A DNA stretch of 64,000 nt from Sphingobacteriales bacterium (GTDB lineage Bacteria > Bacteroidota > Bacteroidia > Chitinophagales > CAIOSU01). Positions within the stretch are counted from its first letter, which is position 1, and each line of letters starts with the position of its first letter. The stretch spans positions 124,159-188,158 of the forward strand of contig JAIXOI010000009.1 in NCBI GenBank assembly GCA_027486795.1, given 5' to 3'. Made by a program: the position numbers and the translations under genes. The notes under the pieces are model-generated. The model was given only the letters and a program-made list of their open reading frames with translations. It had not been told where the DNA came from and did no database searches. Below, piece after piece: positions 54,882 through 63,425 of this stretch.

Positions 54882-56357
54882 ATGGGATGCACCAGTTGTG
54901 CCACAGATAATGGATTGCCGAAGGGTTGTAAGTCGCATGGCAGTTGTGCAAGCGGCTCTTGCAATATGATGAACACTTTCGATTGGTTGGCCGAGATGCC
55001 CATAGCATTCGGAAGCCAAGAAGGCCCGGAGTATTACGAGATAACCTTCAATGGAGGTAGTCGCAAAGAGTTTTTCAAAAACGACCAAAAAGTACCCGTG
55101 CATACCAGCGATTGGGTGGTGGTTGATACCTCAATGGGCTACGATATCGGTCAGATATCGTTGTCGGGTGAGTTGGTAAAGCTGCAAATGCGCAAAAAGA
55201 AAGTTAAGGAGCGCAATGCTGATTTTAAGAATATATTGCGCTTGGCCAACGATACTGAGTTTGATTTGATGAAGGAGGCTAAAGCCCTTGAGCAAGAAAC
55301 TATGGTGCGCGCCCGCGCTATTACTCGTGCTTTGAAACTAGATATGAAAATAGGCCAAGTGGAGTTTCAAGCCGATAAAAAGAAAGCAACGTTTTACTAT
55401 ACTGCCGAAGACCGTGTGGATTTTAGGGAGTTGATTAAGGAGTATGCCCGTGAGTTTAAGGTGAAAATTGAGATGCGCCAGATTGGTGCCCGACAAGAAG
55501 CTGCCAAAATAGGGGGCATTGGCTCGTGCGGAAGGGAGCTATGCTGCTCAACATGGTTAACCGATTTCAAATCGGTATCAACCAACGCAGCCCGCTACCA
55601 AAACCTGTCCATCAATCTAGCGAAGCTGTCAGGCCAATGTGGTCGTTTGAAATGCTGCCTGAACTATGAGTTGGATATGTACATGGAGGCCCTTCAAGAT
55701 TTCCCTAAAAAGGCAGAAAAGCTTGAAACCGATACTGGTGTGGTTTTCTTGATGAAAACCGATATACTTAAACGCCTAATGTGGTATACTTACGCTGGCG
55801 ACCCAACGTTTTATCCACTTACGGTTGAGCAAGTTGCCGATATTATTGAGTTGAACGAGAATGGCAAGAAAGGTCAGCCACTAGGGCAAATAGTAATAGT
55901 AGAGGAAGTGGAAGAGGAAGAAGTTGAACAGGATTATGCCGATACTGTTGGCCAAATAACCCTCAGCACCCTTGAAAAAACAGGCAAGAAGCGTAAGAAA
56001 AAGAAAAAAGGCGGCGGTGGCGAGCCACGGGAGGGAAGACCACAACAAGCCGCTCCACGTGAAGGTGGTGCACAGCCACAAGGCGGAGGAGCACAGCAGC
56101 GCAACCGAGGCGAAGGACAACCGAATAACCGAAACCAACAACGCGATAGGCCTAGGCCAACTGGTGAGCAGAAACCTGCAACCGAGGGTGGCGAAACACC
56201 AAAATCACAAGGCCCAACTAACGGCCCTGCTGGCGATGGTAAGCCTAGAGAAGGCGGTGCAAACCGCAACCGAGGTGGGCGCAACCGTAACCGTGGCAAC
56301 CGCAACCGTGGTGGTGGCGAAGGTGGTAACAACCAAGGAGGAGGAGACGCAGCATGA
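54882..56357 (+). CDS. ricT: RicT/PSP1-domain protein with Gly-Arg-rich tail
   Basis: 491 residues. The Cys-rich N-terminus (six Cys in the first 27 residues) precedes the PSP1/RicT core (about 45-290). The core carries the conserved cysteines C216, C221-222, C253 and C258-259 (CGRELCCSTW, CGRLKCCLNYEL), which bind Fe-S clusters with RicA/RicF in Bacillus, where the complex assists RNase Y processing. Residues about 370-491 are a disordered tail rich in R, G, N, Q and P. It holds NRGGRNRNRG-like repeats, similar to RGG boxes of RNA-binding proteins. The last codons overlap the gldH start (ATGA, 56354-56357). Confidence 0.9.
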   Translation: MGCTSCATDNGLPKGCKSHGSCASGSCNMMNTFDWLAEMPIAFGSQEGPEYYEITFNGGSRKEFFKNDQKVPVHTSDWVVVDTSMGYDIGQISLSGELVKLQMRKKKVKERNADFKNILRLANDTEFDLMKEAKALEQETMVRARAITRALKLDMKIGQVEFQADKKKATFYYTAEDRVDFRELIKEYAREFKVKIEMRQIGARQEAAKIGGIGSCGRELCCSTWLTDFKSVSTNAARYQNLSINLAKLSGQCGRLKCCLNYELDMYMEALQDFPKKAEKLETDTGVVFLMKTDILKRLMWYTYAGDPTFYPLTVEQVADIIELNENGKKGQPLGQIVIVEEVEEEEVEQDYADTVGQITLSTLEKTGKKRKKKKKGGGGEPREGRPQQAAPREGGAQPQGGGAQQRNRGEGQPNNRNQQRDRPRPTGEQKPATEGGETPKSQGPTNGPAGDGKPREGGANRNRGGRNRNRGNRNRGGGEGGNNQGGGDAA

Positions 56358-56860
56358 GATACTTAGCGTTTTTGATGATAGTGGCTGCTAGCATGTTGGT
56401 TGGGTGCGATGACCCAACAAAGGTGTTTGAAGAGAACCACGATATTCCGAACCAGGTATGGAACAAAGACCACATGGTCGAGTTTAGCTTCGATATTAGC
56501 GATACAACGCAGTTTTACGATATATTGGTCAATCTACGACATACTACCTTTTACCCGAACAGTAACTTATGGGTAATGGTATATACCACCTATCCTAACG
56601 ACACGGTGCAACAACAACGTTTGCAACTAACTTTGGCCGACGAAAAAGGCCAATGGTTTGGCGATTGTACTGGCGATATTTGTACCGTGCAGCAATATAT
56701 TCAGCAGCGGGTTTTCTTTAACCAAGTTGGAACCTACAAACTCGCTTTCGAGCAAATAATGCGTACCGATGATTTGGCCGACATATTGGCGTTTGGTCTT
56801 AGGGTTGAGGTTGCAAAAGCTCCGAAGGCAAAAGTGCAAGAACCAGCAAAAGAGCAATAA
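56354..56860 (+). CDS. gldH: Gliding motility lipoprotein GldH
   Basis: 168 residues with a lipobox ending at Cys18 (MLVGCDD) and the family pattern HMVEFSFDISDTTQFYDILV followed by NLRHTTFYPNSNLWV. GldH is required for gliding and T9SS-dependent motility in Flavobacterium, though its exact role in the motor is not settled. It overlaps ricT by 4 bp and is followed by a convergent lipoprotein gene. Confidence 0.93.
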   Translation: MRYLAFLMIVAASMLVGCDDPTKVFEENHDIPNQVWNKDHMVEFSFDISDTTQFYDILVNLRHTTFYPNSNLWVMVYTTYPNDTVQQQRLQLTLADEKGQWFGDCTGDICTVQQYIQQRVFFNQVGTYKLAFEQIMRTDDLADILAFGLRVEVAKAPKAKVQEPAKEQ

Positions 56861-56869
56861 CCGAGCGGT

Positions 56870-57316
56870 TTATTTAGCACTGCGCAAATACTGCTCCACT
56901 TTAGCAGTAAATGCTTTCACATCCTCCGGCGGAAAAGCTTCTGAAGCCCAAGTAATCCTCCTCGCGGTGATACCGTCATTATATATCAGGTAGTAGGTCA
57001 TATTGCCCGAGCTGGTCATTTCTCCATGCTTATCTATTAGCGTCATCGCTTCTGCAATCAACGCAGCAGCTTCTTTGGCATTGGCTTGGCCGTGGTAATA
57101 TTCTACTTCGGGGTTTGTTGTGGTCGAAAATATTTGCCCGTTTTCAATAATCGAAATGGTAGTGCCCCCACCAGTAATGCCTCCTTGGCTTCCGTACTCC
57201 AATCGCTGTCCTTTATAGTCGGAGAGTTTATTAAATAGCGCTGCTGTTGATTTACAGCTTGCCACTACAACGATAGTTGTTACTAATAGCAATGCGGTAT
57301 AGAAAATATTTTTCAT
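56870..57316 (-). CDS. Small lipoprotein of unknown function
   Basis: 148 residues from ATG 57316 (the 11 codons before it lack a signal-like start). A lipobox-type signal (VVVASCKS, Cys21) is followed by an alpha/beta domain with GQRLEYGSQGGITGGGTTIS, then IENGQIFSTTT and ITARRITWASEAFP. The pattern resembles small Bacteroidota lipoproteins in which a side chain reports slope or strain, but I cannot name the family. It is convergent with gldH, with 9 bp between stops. Confidence 0.7.
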   Translation of the reverse strand: MKNIFYTALLLVTTIVVVASCKSTAALFNKLSDYKGQRLEYGSQGGITGGGTTISIIENGQIFSTTTNPEVEYYHGQANAKEAAALIAEAMTLIDKHGEMTSSGNMTYYLIYNDGITARRITWASEAFPPEDVKAFTAKVEQYLRSAK

Positions 57317-57441
57317 GCCGACGGGGAAATTTTGCAACAATATATGCAAATAATCTGTACAAGCGATTGCTCAACATTTTACGCTTGTTAGTTTCTGCCT
57401 GCGGGTAAAATATTTTTTGTTGCCCATACACTTTGTTTTGC

Positions 57442-57449
57442 TAAATTTG
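57442..57449 (+). promoter_or_regulatory. -7 box upstream of the barrel gene
   Basis: TAAATTTG matches TAnnTTTG, with a TTTG ending at 57419 in a suitable -33 position (22-nt spacer). The ATG is 22 nt further downstream. Confidence 0.5.
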
Positions 57450-57471
57450 ATAGCAACTAAAAAGCCTAACG

Positions 57472-58575
57472 ATGAAGAAATTTTCTCCTAGTTTCTATTT
57501 GATAACCTTGTATTTGGCTGCCTTTTTGGGCTTCTTCTATGCTATCAGTACCAATGGTCAAGGTTGTATTGCAGTGCGCCATATGGGTATGTGCACCGCT
57601 ACCGATAGTAGTGGTTTTTTAAACAAGGGTCAGTTTCAGCTCACTTTAGGCTACCGATATTTGCATTCGTACAAGCATTTTAAAGGTGCCGATGAGCAAG
57701 AAGAGCGAGTGGAACAGCATACCGAAGTGATAAACCGCACTTCATCAATAGACATTACACTGAGCTATGCGGTAAATAGAAAGTTGGTTTTGAATGCCAC
57801 CATGCCCTTAGTATACTCCGATAGGTCATCGCTTTATGAGCATGACCGTAAAAACAGATTTAATACCAAAGCATACGGTATTGGCGATTTGCGCTTAACC
57901 GCAACTTATTGGATTCTGGATCCGATGAAAAGCATGAGGCGCAATGTTTCCATTGGCGGTGGTCTTAAATTGCCAACTGGCAACGAGAGCACTACCGATG
58001 TGTTTTACACCGTAAATGGCCCACAAGAGCGCCCAGTAGACCAGTCAATTCAGCCAGGCGATGGCGGTTGGGGCGTTAATGTCGAGTTTCAAGCATACAC
58101 CCACATTGTACATCGCTTATATGCTTATGCCAATGGGTTTTATTTGTTCAACCCGATGAATACCAACGGCGTGCGCACCTATCGCGATTCATTGAACCCT
58201 ATATTGGCCAATGAAGCCATAATGTCAATCACCGATCAATTTATGGTTCGTGGTGGTTTAAGCTTTTACCCTATGAACAATAACAAATTGAACGTTACCT
58301 TGGGTGCCCGGGTTGAGGGTGTGCCCGTAAAAGATGCATTTGGTAAAAGCGATGGTTTCAGGAGGCCAGGGTTTATTGTTTCTATTGAGCCGGGTGTTAC
58401 CTATAAAATCAAACAAAAGCATGAGGTAAACGTAAGTGTACCAGCAGCATTGTACAGAAATAGGTTGCAAAGCCTTACCGATAAAGAAACACAGGCATTA
58501 ACGGGTAATCCTAGGCATGGCGATGCGGCTTTTGCCGATTATCTTTTGCTCATTACCTATGCCTACAAGTTTTAA
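57472..58575 (+). CDS. Outer-membrane beta-barrel protein, possible transporter
   Basis: 367 residues with a signal peptide (ends TNGQG). The barrel has repeated Gly/aromatic strands (GQFQLTLGYRYLHSYKHF, VSIGGGLKLPTGNEST) and a terminal YAYKF with C-terminal Phe. It resembles the MetA/phenol-type or FadL-like outer-membrane transport barrels that import hydrophobic compounds. The identification is weak. It precedes the ether-lipid operon by 119 bp. A shared role in lipid handling is possible but unproven. Confidence 0.68.
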   Translation: MKKFSPSFYLITLYLAAFLGFFYAISTNGQGCIAVRHMGMCTATDSSGFLNKGQFQLTLGYRYLHSYKHFKGADEQEERVEQHTEVINRTSSIDITLSYAVNRKLVLNATMPLVYSDRSSLYEHDRKNRFNTKAYGIGDLRLTATYWILDPMKSMRRNVSIGGGLKLPTGNESTTDVFYTVNGPQERPVDQSIQPGDGGWGVNVEFQAYTHIVHRLYAYANGFYLFNPMNTNGVRTYRDSLNPILANEAIMSITDQFMVRGGLSFYPMNNNKLNVTLGARVEGVPVKDAFGKSDGFRRPGFIVSIEPGVTYKIKQKHEVNVSVPAALYRNRLQSLTDKETQALTGNPRHGDAAFADYLLLITYAYKF

Positions 58576-58647
58576 GTGATTCTTCAACTATTTTAACATT
58601 ATTCGTCTTTCAACTTAATTGCGGCTCATTTTAAAACTACAATAGCA

Positions 58648-58655
58648 TAATTTTG
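58648..58655 (+). promoter_or_regulatory. -7 box of the AGMO-like operon
   Basis: TAATTTTG matches TAnnTTTG, 39 nt before the ATG at 58695. A second TTAATTTG lies 2 nt downstream. Confidence 0.5.
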
Positions 58656-58694
58656 TTTTAATTTGTAGGCAATCAGCATTTTAGGTATCCCTTT

Positions 58695-59978
58695 ATGGAT
58701 AAGGCGGTTAATTACATAGTATTAGCAATTCCAGTATTTTTCCTACTAATAGGGATAGAACTTTTATTGGACAGATTGCGCAAAACTAATTATTACCGTT
58801 TCAATGATGCGATAGCCAACCTTAGCTTGGGCGTTGGCTCACAAGTGAGTGGGGTGTTTTTGAAATTGTTTGTGTTTTTGGGTTACAATTACCTTTACAA
58901 CAACTTTCGCCTTACTACCATGCCTGGCATGAACGGCGATGCGCCCACATGGGCTGTGGTGGTTACTTTTATAGTACTGTTTATTGGTGTCGATTTCTTC
59001 TATTATTGGTTTCACCGCTTAGCACACGAGATAAGTGTGCTTTGGGGCAGCCATGTAGTGCACCATCAGAGCGAAGAGTATAACCTTACAGTTGCATTGC
59101 GCCAGGCTTGGTTGCAGGGTGCTTTCTCGTGGGTGTTTTATCTGCCTTTAGCCATCATGGGTTTTGAGCCTGTAATGTTTCTTACCGTTGGTTCTTTTCA
59201 AACGCTTTACCAGTTTTGGATTCATACCAAAGCCATTGGCCGAATGCCCGCATGGTTCGAATACGTATTGAATACGCCTAGCCACCACAGGGTGCACCAT
59301 GGCGTAAACCCTAAATATATTGACCGCAACCATGGTGGAACTTTTATTGTTTTCGACCGTATGTTCGGTACTTTTCAAGTAGAAGAGGAGGAAGTGGTGT
59401 TTGGTATCACAGGCCAACCCAAGAGCTGGAACCCATTGTGGTTGAATTTTGAATATTGGGGCGGACTTTTTAAAGACGTTGCCAAAGCGCGCAACTTGAA
59501 GGATGCGGTTAAAATGCTGGTGTTGAAACCAGGTTGGAAACCAGATTATTTAGGTGGCGTGCAGCCCTTTAAAGAGGTAACCCCCCAAAGTTTCCGTAAG
59601 TACGATACGAGTATTGCCATTGGTTTGGCTTATTACATCTTTTTTCAGTTTGTGTTGCTATTGGCTGGAGCTACAGGTTATTTGTTAGTGGCCGAAAATC
59701 TTGAGTGGTTAACCAAATTGGCGTTTGCATTGTTAATAGTTGTAACACTGGTTACCTTAGGAGGTTTGCTGGAAAATAAGCGTTGGGCATTTTTTATGGA
59801 GATATTTCGGTTAATAATTACGGTGCCTGCGGCTATTTTGGCTTTGCAATCCGCAGTTAATCCGCTAGCGGTAACCATTGTTGTGCCCATTATTGCACTA
59901 ATCTCGTTTGCTTGGTTAATACCTTACCATAATGTTTTAAAGCGCGCAGAAGAGGAGTCTGCAGTAGCCAATGCTTAG
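58695..59978 (+). CDS. Fatty acid hydroxylase/sterol desaturase family protein, alkylglycerol-monooxygenase-like (1)
   Basis: 427 residues, multi-pass membrane protein. The diiron histidine boxes are HRLAHE (His107, His111), H120-VVHH (123-124) and NTPSHHRVHH (His197-202). His177 is in FWIHTKA, and the RNHGGTFIVFDRMFGTF segment is present. These blocks and their spacing follow animal alkylglycerol monooxygenase (AGMO) more closely than sterol desaturases, including VFGITGQPKSWNP and four extra C-terminal helices (about 318-420). AGMO uses tetrahydrobiopterin to hydroxylate the O-alkyl bond of ether lipids. Substrate and cofactor here are inference. It overlaps the next gene by 8 bp. Confidence 0.85.
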   Translation: MDKAVNYIVLAIPVFFLLIGIELLLDRLRKTNYYRFNDAIANLSLGVGSQVSGVFLKLFVFLGYNYLYNNFRLTTMPGMNGDAPTWAVVVTFIVLFIGVDFFYYWFHRLAHEISVLWGSHVVHHQSEEYNLTVALRQAWLQGAFSWVFYLPLAIMGFEPVMFLTVGSFQTLYQFWIHTKAIGRMPAWFEYVLNTPSHHRVHHGVNPKYIDRNHGGTFIVFDRMFGTFQVEEEEVVFGITGQPKSWNPLWLNFEYWGGLFKDVAKARNLKDAVKMLVLKPGWKPDYLGGVQPFKEVTPQSFRKYDTSIAIGLAYYIFFQFVLLLAGATGYLLVAENLEWLTKLAFALLIVVTLVTLGGLLENKRWAFFMEIFRLIITVPAAILALQSAVNPLAVTIVVPIIALISFAWLIPYHNVLKRAEEESAVANA

Positions 59979-60963
59979 TTCACTAAATTCAATATTCGAT
60001 TCGTTTCAGCCTGCCGATAAGGTTATTTTCTATGCCTTTCCGGTATTTATTACGGCCATAGTACTAGAGTTGGTTGTCAATTTTTTGCAATCGAGGGAGT
60101 TATATAATGGTAAGGATAGTGTTGCCTCTGTAACCATGGGCATCGGTTCGTTGTTTGTTAATTTGGTAATGAAAGCCGCCGCGTTTTTTGCCTACACGTT
60201 TTTATTCACCCATTTCCATATTTTCGAATTGGGCAGTGTTTGGTGGGTTTGGGTATTATTGATATTTGCCGACGATTTAAGTTTTTATTGGCACCACCGC
60301 CTTAGTCACGAAGTGCGCATCCTTTGGGCAGCCCATGTAAACCACCATAGTAGTACCAATCTTAACTACTCTACTGCATTGCGCCAAAGTTGGACCGAGT
60401 TGTTTCACAAATACTTTTTTTGGCTATGGTTGCCCATTGTTGGTTTTCAGCCGTGGATGATATTAACGATGATGAGTTTCAGCCTCATTTTCCAATTTTT
60501 GCAGCACACCGAGCTGGTAGGCAAATTGGGCCCCTTGGAGTGGATTTTTAACACCCCATCGGCACACCGAGTGCACCATGCTAGCAATGTGCGCTATATG
60601 GACAAAAACCATGCAGGTATGCTCATTATCTGGGATCGCATGTTTGGCACTTACCAAGAAGAGTTAGACCAAGATGAGCCTATTTACGGCATCACTAATA
60701 ATATTGATACGTACAACCCCGTAAAAATTGCCACGCACGAGTATGCCTCTATTTGGGAAGATTTGAAACGGATGCCAACCTTTAAAGACAAACTAAAACT
60801 GTTGGTTAATCCTCCAGGTTGGAGCCCTAACGGACCAAACCAAACGGCAAAATTCCTACAAAAACAGTTACATTTGGAGGAGCAACGCACGGGCCTCATT
60901 AAGCCATCGCACAAAGACGCCGAAAAGCTGGCATTGCAAAAATCGGAAACTAAAGCAGCATGA
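59971..60963 (+). CDS. Fatty acid hydroxylase/sterol desaturase family protein, alkylglycerol-monooxygenase-like (2)
   Basis: 330 residues, a tandem paralogue of the previous protein without its four C-terminal helices. It has the same His boxes: H109-RLSH113-E, H122-VNHH (125-126) and H199-RVHH (202-203), plus LQHTELVGKLGPLEWIFNTP and KNHAGMLIIWDRMFGTYQEE, which are very close to animal AGMO. A VNPPGWSPNGP block matches the AGMO tail motif. A His in the first paralogue's third box (198) is Ala here. Tight coupling with the first gene suggests a heteromer or two chain-length specificities (inference). Confidence 0.85.
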   Translation: MLSSLNSIFDSFQPADKVIFYAFPVFITAIVLELVVNFLQSRELYNGKDSVASVTMGIGSLFVNLVMKAAAFFAYTFLFTHFHIFELGSVWWVWVLLIFADDLSFYWHHRLSHEVRILWAAHVNHHSSTNLNYSTALRQSWTELFHKYFFWLWLPIVGFQPWMILTMMSFSLIFQFLQHTELVGKLGPLEWIFNTPSAHRVHHASNVRYMDKNHAGMLIIWDRMFGTYQEELDQDEPIYGITNNIDTYNPVKIATHEYASIWEDLKRMPTFKDKLKLLVNPPGWSPNGPNQTAKFLQKQLHLEEQRTGLIKPSHKDAEKLALQKSETKAA

Positions 60964-61457
60964 GCGTAAAATATTGGATGGTGTTATTGCTGGCAGCTAC
61001 TATTGCCGGTTGTAAATACTCAGAAGGGTTGGAAGAGAAAGAGTTGTCGGGCCGATTTAAGATTAGCGTAACCGACTACATGGGCGAGGCAGATAACTTG
61101 CATCCCAAAGCGGTTTTTCAGTATTCAAGCCCATACCGTACCGTTTATCTCTTGGTGCTGGATACCACCAAAACAGGGCATTCGCTTGCTGAATATGGCC
61201 AACTGGCCTCTAACAGGATTGCTTCTGTACTAAAAGATTCGACTATTGACGTAATAGACAGTATATCAATAAGTGGCGCCCCTACTTTAGGTTATAAAAT
61301 TGAAGGTGTTATTACTGATGAGGGGGTATGGTACTACCTAGCAGTAGTTGAAGGGAAAGATCACTACTACCAAATATTAGGTTGGACCCTTACCCGCCGT
61401 AAAGAAAAGTATAGCAAGGATATCGAAGAGATGGTGAAATCATTTAAGCTGATATAA
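60960..61457 (+). CDS. Lipoprotein of the AGMO-like operon, unknown function
   Basis: 165 residues with lipobox LLAATIAGCKYSEG (Cys18) and then a single alpha/beta domain. The C-terminal YYQILGWTLTRRKEKYSKDI leads to MVKSFKLI, a pattern reminiscent of PsbP-like folds. The start ATG overlaps the stop of the second AGMO-like gene (ATGA). Being in the operon, it may present lipid to the enzymes, which is inference only. Confidence 0.72.
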   Translation: MSVKYWMVLLLAATIAGCKYSEGLEEKELSGRFKISVTDYMGEADNLHPKAVFQYSSPYRTVYLLVLDTTKTGHSLAEYGQLASNRIASVLKDSTIDVIDSISISGAPTLGYKIEGVITDEGVWYYLAVVEGKDHYYQILGWTLTRRKEKYSKDIEEMVKSFKLI

Positions 61458-61461
61458 TTCC

Positions 61462-62187
61462 ATGAACAACACCAAATCGCTTTCAATTTTGTACTGGGTA
61501 TTTACCATCACGCATTTGGTATTCGAGGGTATGCTGATAGCTGGTATGCAGCAAGCATTGTTGCCAGCAATGGTAACCAAAGCACTATTGATGCCTGCAT
61601 TAATTTGGTATTATTACAAAGCTTCTGGCGGCTCATTGGGTTCGGTGCAAAAACTTGTATTGGTTGGTTTTATCTTTTCCTGGTCGGGCGATGTGAATTT
61701 AATGATGCCCCGTTTAGAGCATTTTAAAGCTTACGAAGAATTGTTCTTTTTAGCAGGCTTGGTTTCGTTCCTTATAACCCATGTATTATACATGCTAGCT
61801 TTCAGAAAAGACCTCGCTAACAATACCAACACTTCGTTATTAAAAACCAAGCCTTGGCTGGCATTGCCTGTTTTAGTAGGTTATGTCGGTTTATTGGCGT
61901 TTTTGTTGCCAGCCATCAATTCAGCGGAACCCGATATGTTGATACCGGTAATAGTTTATGCTTCTGTTATTACAGCCATGGTAATTTTTGCCATCAACCG
62001 TCAAGGTAAAGTATCAGCGGCGAGCTATGGTGCGGTATTGGCTGGTGCCCTGTTGTTTATGTTCTCTGATAGCAACATCGCCATCAATAAATTTCATACA
62101 CCGTTTAGTATGGCTCCATTGGTTATTATGAGCACATACTTATCATCGCAATACTTATTCGCATGGGGCACACGCAAGGGTGCATAA
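61462..62187 (+). CDS. YhhN/TMEM86-family lysoplasmalogenase
   Basis: 241 residues with eight predicted transmembrane helices. The two family aspartates are clear: Asp77 in FSWSGDVNLMMP and Asp203 in LFMFSDSNIAINKF. The FLAGLVSFLITHVLY segment is also typical. TMEM86 and bacterial YhhN homologues hydrolyse the vinyl-ether bond of lysoplasmalogens. The gene starts 4 bp after the lipoprotein gene, placing it in the same operon as the two AGMO-like proteins. Confidence 0.9.
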   Translation: MNNTKSLSILYWVFTITHLVFEGMLIAGMQQALLPAMVTKALLMPALIWYYYKASGGSLGSVQKLVLVGFIFSWSGDVNLMMPRLEHFKAYEELFFLAGLVSFLITHVLYMLAFRKDLANNTNTSLLKTKPWLALPVLVGYVGLLAFLLPAINSAEPDMLIPVIVYASVITAMVIFAINRQGKVSAASYGAVLAGALLFMFSDSNIAINKFHTPFSMAPLVIMSTYLSSQYLFAWGTRKGA

Positions 62188-62283
62188 CTTAACACTTACG
62201 GATTTAGGCAATATCCTCTGAATTAGTATATTTACCGCACTATTATCTATTGGTAGTTTATATCATAGCATCAGCGCGAAATA

Positions 62284-62895
62284 ATGGAGTGGTTATCTTA
62301 TATCTTATTACCAATAATTGCCGGTGCCATAGGTTGGTTTACCAACTGGGTAGCCATAAAGATGCTCTTCCATCCGCGCAAAAAAATCCGCATTCTATTT
62401 TTTGATATCCAAGGGGTATTCCCAAAGCGCCAGTATGCCATGGCCGAGAAAATTGGTAAAATGGTCGCTGCTGAGTTATTGAACGTAAGCGACCTTAAAG
62501 ACCGTATAAACGACCCCAAGAACCTTGAATCGATTAACCAAAATATTGAGACTAAGGTAGACCAATATCTAGACGAGACTTTTCCCGCCAAATATCCTAT
62601 GATGTCAATGTTTTTAGGAAAAAAGGCTCGTTTGAAAATGAAAGGCGATTTTTTGAAAGAAGTTCAATCTGTAACTCCAGTAGTAATAGATAAATACATG
62701 GAGAATCTTGAAGAATCTTTCGATGTAGAGAAAATTGTACGTCAAAAGGTTTCTTTGCTTTCCCCAATCACCTTAGAAAATCTAATAATGGAAATCCTTA
62801 AAAAGGAGTTCCAGTTTATTGAGCTTATCGGCGCTGTGCTAGGTTTCCTTATTGGCGTTATACAGGTTTTATTGGTTTGGGTTAGCAAAATGTAG
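62284..62895 (+). CDS. DUF445 (YheB-like) membrane protein
   Basis: 203 residues. It has the DUF445 signature GWFTNWVAIKMLFHPRKK at the N-terminus, a second membrane segment at the C-terminus (IGAVLGFLIGVIQVLLVWV) and a helical middle region. Function is unknown in all bacteria I can recall. It starts 96 bp after the lysoplasmalogenase and may or may not be co-transcribed. Confidence 0.87.
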   Translation: MEWLSYILLPIIAGAIGWFTNWVAIKMLFHPRKKIRILFFDIQGVFPKRQYAMAEKIGKMVAAELLNVSDLKDRINDPKNLESINQNIETKVDQYLDETFPAKYPMMSMFLGKKARLKMKGDFLKEVQSVTPVVIDKYMENLEESFDVEKIVRQKVSLLSPITLENLIMEILKKEFQFIELIGAVLGFLIGVIQVLLVWVSKM

Positions 62896-62902
62896 CGTTG
62901 TT

Positions 62903-63002
62903 GGTTACTGGTTAAATGGTTAACTGGTTTGGTTTACTTGAAATAACTGTTTTCTCCTAAATTCACTAATCAACAAATCAACCAACTAACCTATAACCAA
63001 CT
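62903..63002. repeat. GGTTAACT-word array with inverted partner
   Basis: Five or so 7-8-nt words of GGTTAACT type (62903-62938) face an inverted set of AACCAACT-type words (62964-63002). The right arm ends at the base before the ATG of the VOC gene (63003). It has the same layout as the GTCSATR elements but an unrelated word. Confidence 0.85.
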
Positions 63003-63383
63003 ATGAAACGTGTAACCGCCATTGGGGGCATTTTTTTTAAAAGCCACGACCCTGAAAAAATTAAAGAGTGGTATAAAGAGCACTTAGGTTTTGATACTAA
63101 CGAGTGGGGCACTACGTTCGAATGGAGGCATTTGGATGACCATACTAAGAAAGGCTCAAGCCAGTGGAGCCCTTTTGCTGCCGATTCCAAATATTTTGAG
63201 CCTAGCACCAAAGAGTTTATGGTAAACTACCGAGTAGAGAACCTAGAATGGCTGGTTGGTGAGCTAAAGAAAGAAGGCGTTACGATAATTGATGAGATTG
63301 CGACATACGAGTATGGCAAGTTTGTGCACATCCTCGACCCAGAAGGAAACGCTATTGAACTTTGGGAGCCAATTGGCGAATAG
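63003..63383 (+). CDS. VOC/glyoxalase-fold protein
   Basis: 126 residues forming two beta-alpha-beta-beta-beta modules. The first is TAIGGIFFKSHDPEKIKEWY and HLGFDTNEWG. The second is FMVNYRVENLEWLVGELKKEG, ending in HILDPEGNAIELWEP, which carries the usual metal-site Glu. It belongs to the large VOC superfamily (glyoxalases, antibiotic-resistance and epimerase enzymes). The substrate is not readable from the sequence. Its start abuts the repeat array, which leaves no room for a normal leader. Confidence 0.88.
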   Translation: MKRVTAIGGIFFKSHDPEKIKEWYKEHLGFDTNEWGTTFEWRHLDDHTKKGSSQWSPFAADSKYFEPSTKEFMVNYRVENLEWLVGELKKEGVTIIDEIATYEYGKFVHILDPEGNAIELWEPIGE

Positions 63384-63425
63384 TATAGAGGGTGTTTTAC
63401 TTTTTAGTTTCTGAATTGTTTGTTT

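Noticed and set aside
55934..56332. Leu/Pro/Arg-rich minus-strand frame
   Set aside because: Antisense of the Gly/Arg-rich tail of ricT, which suppresses stops on the other strand.
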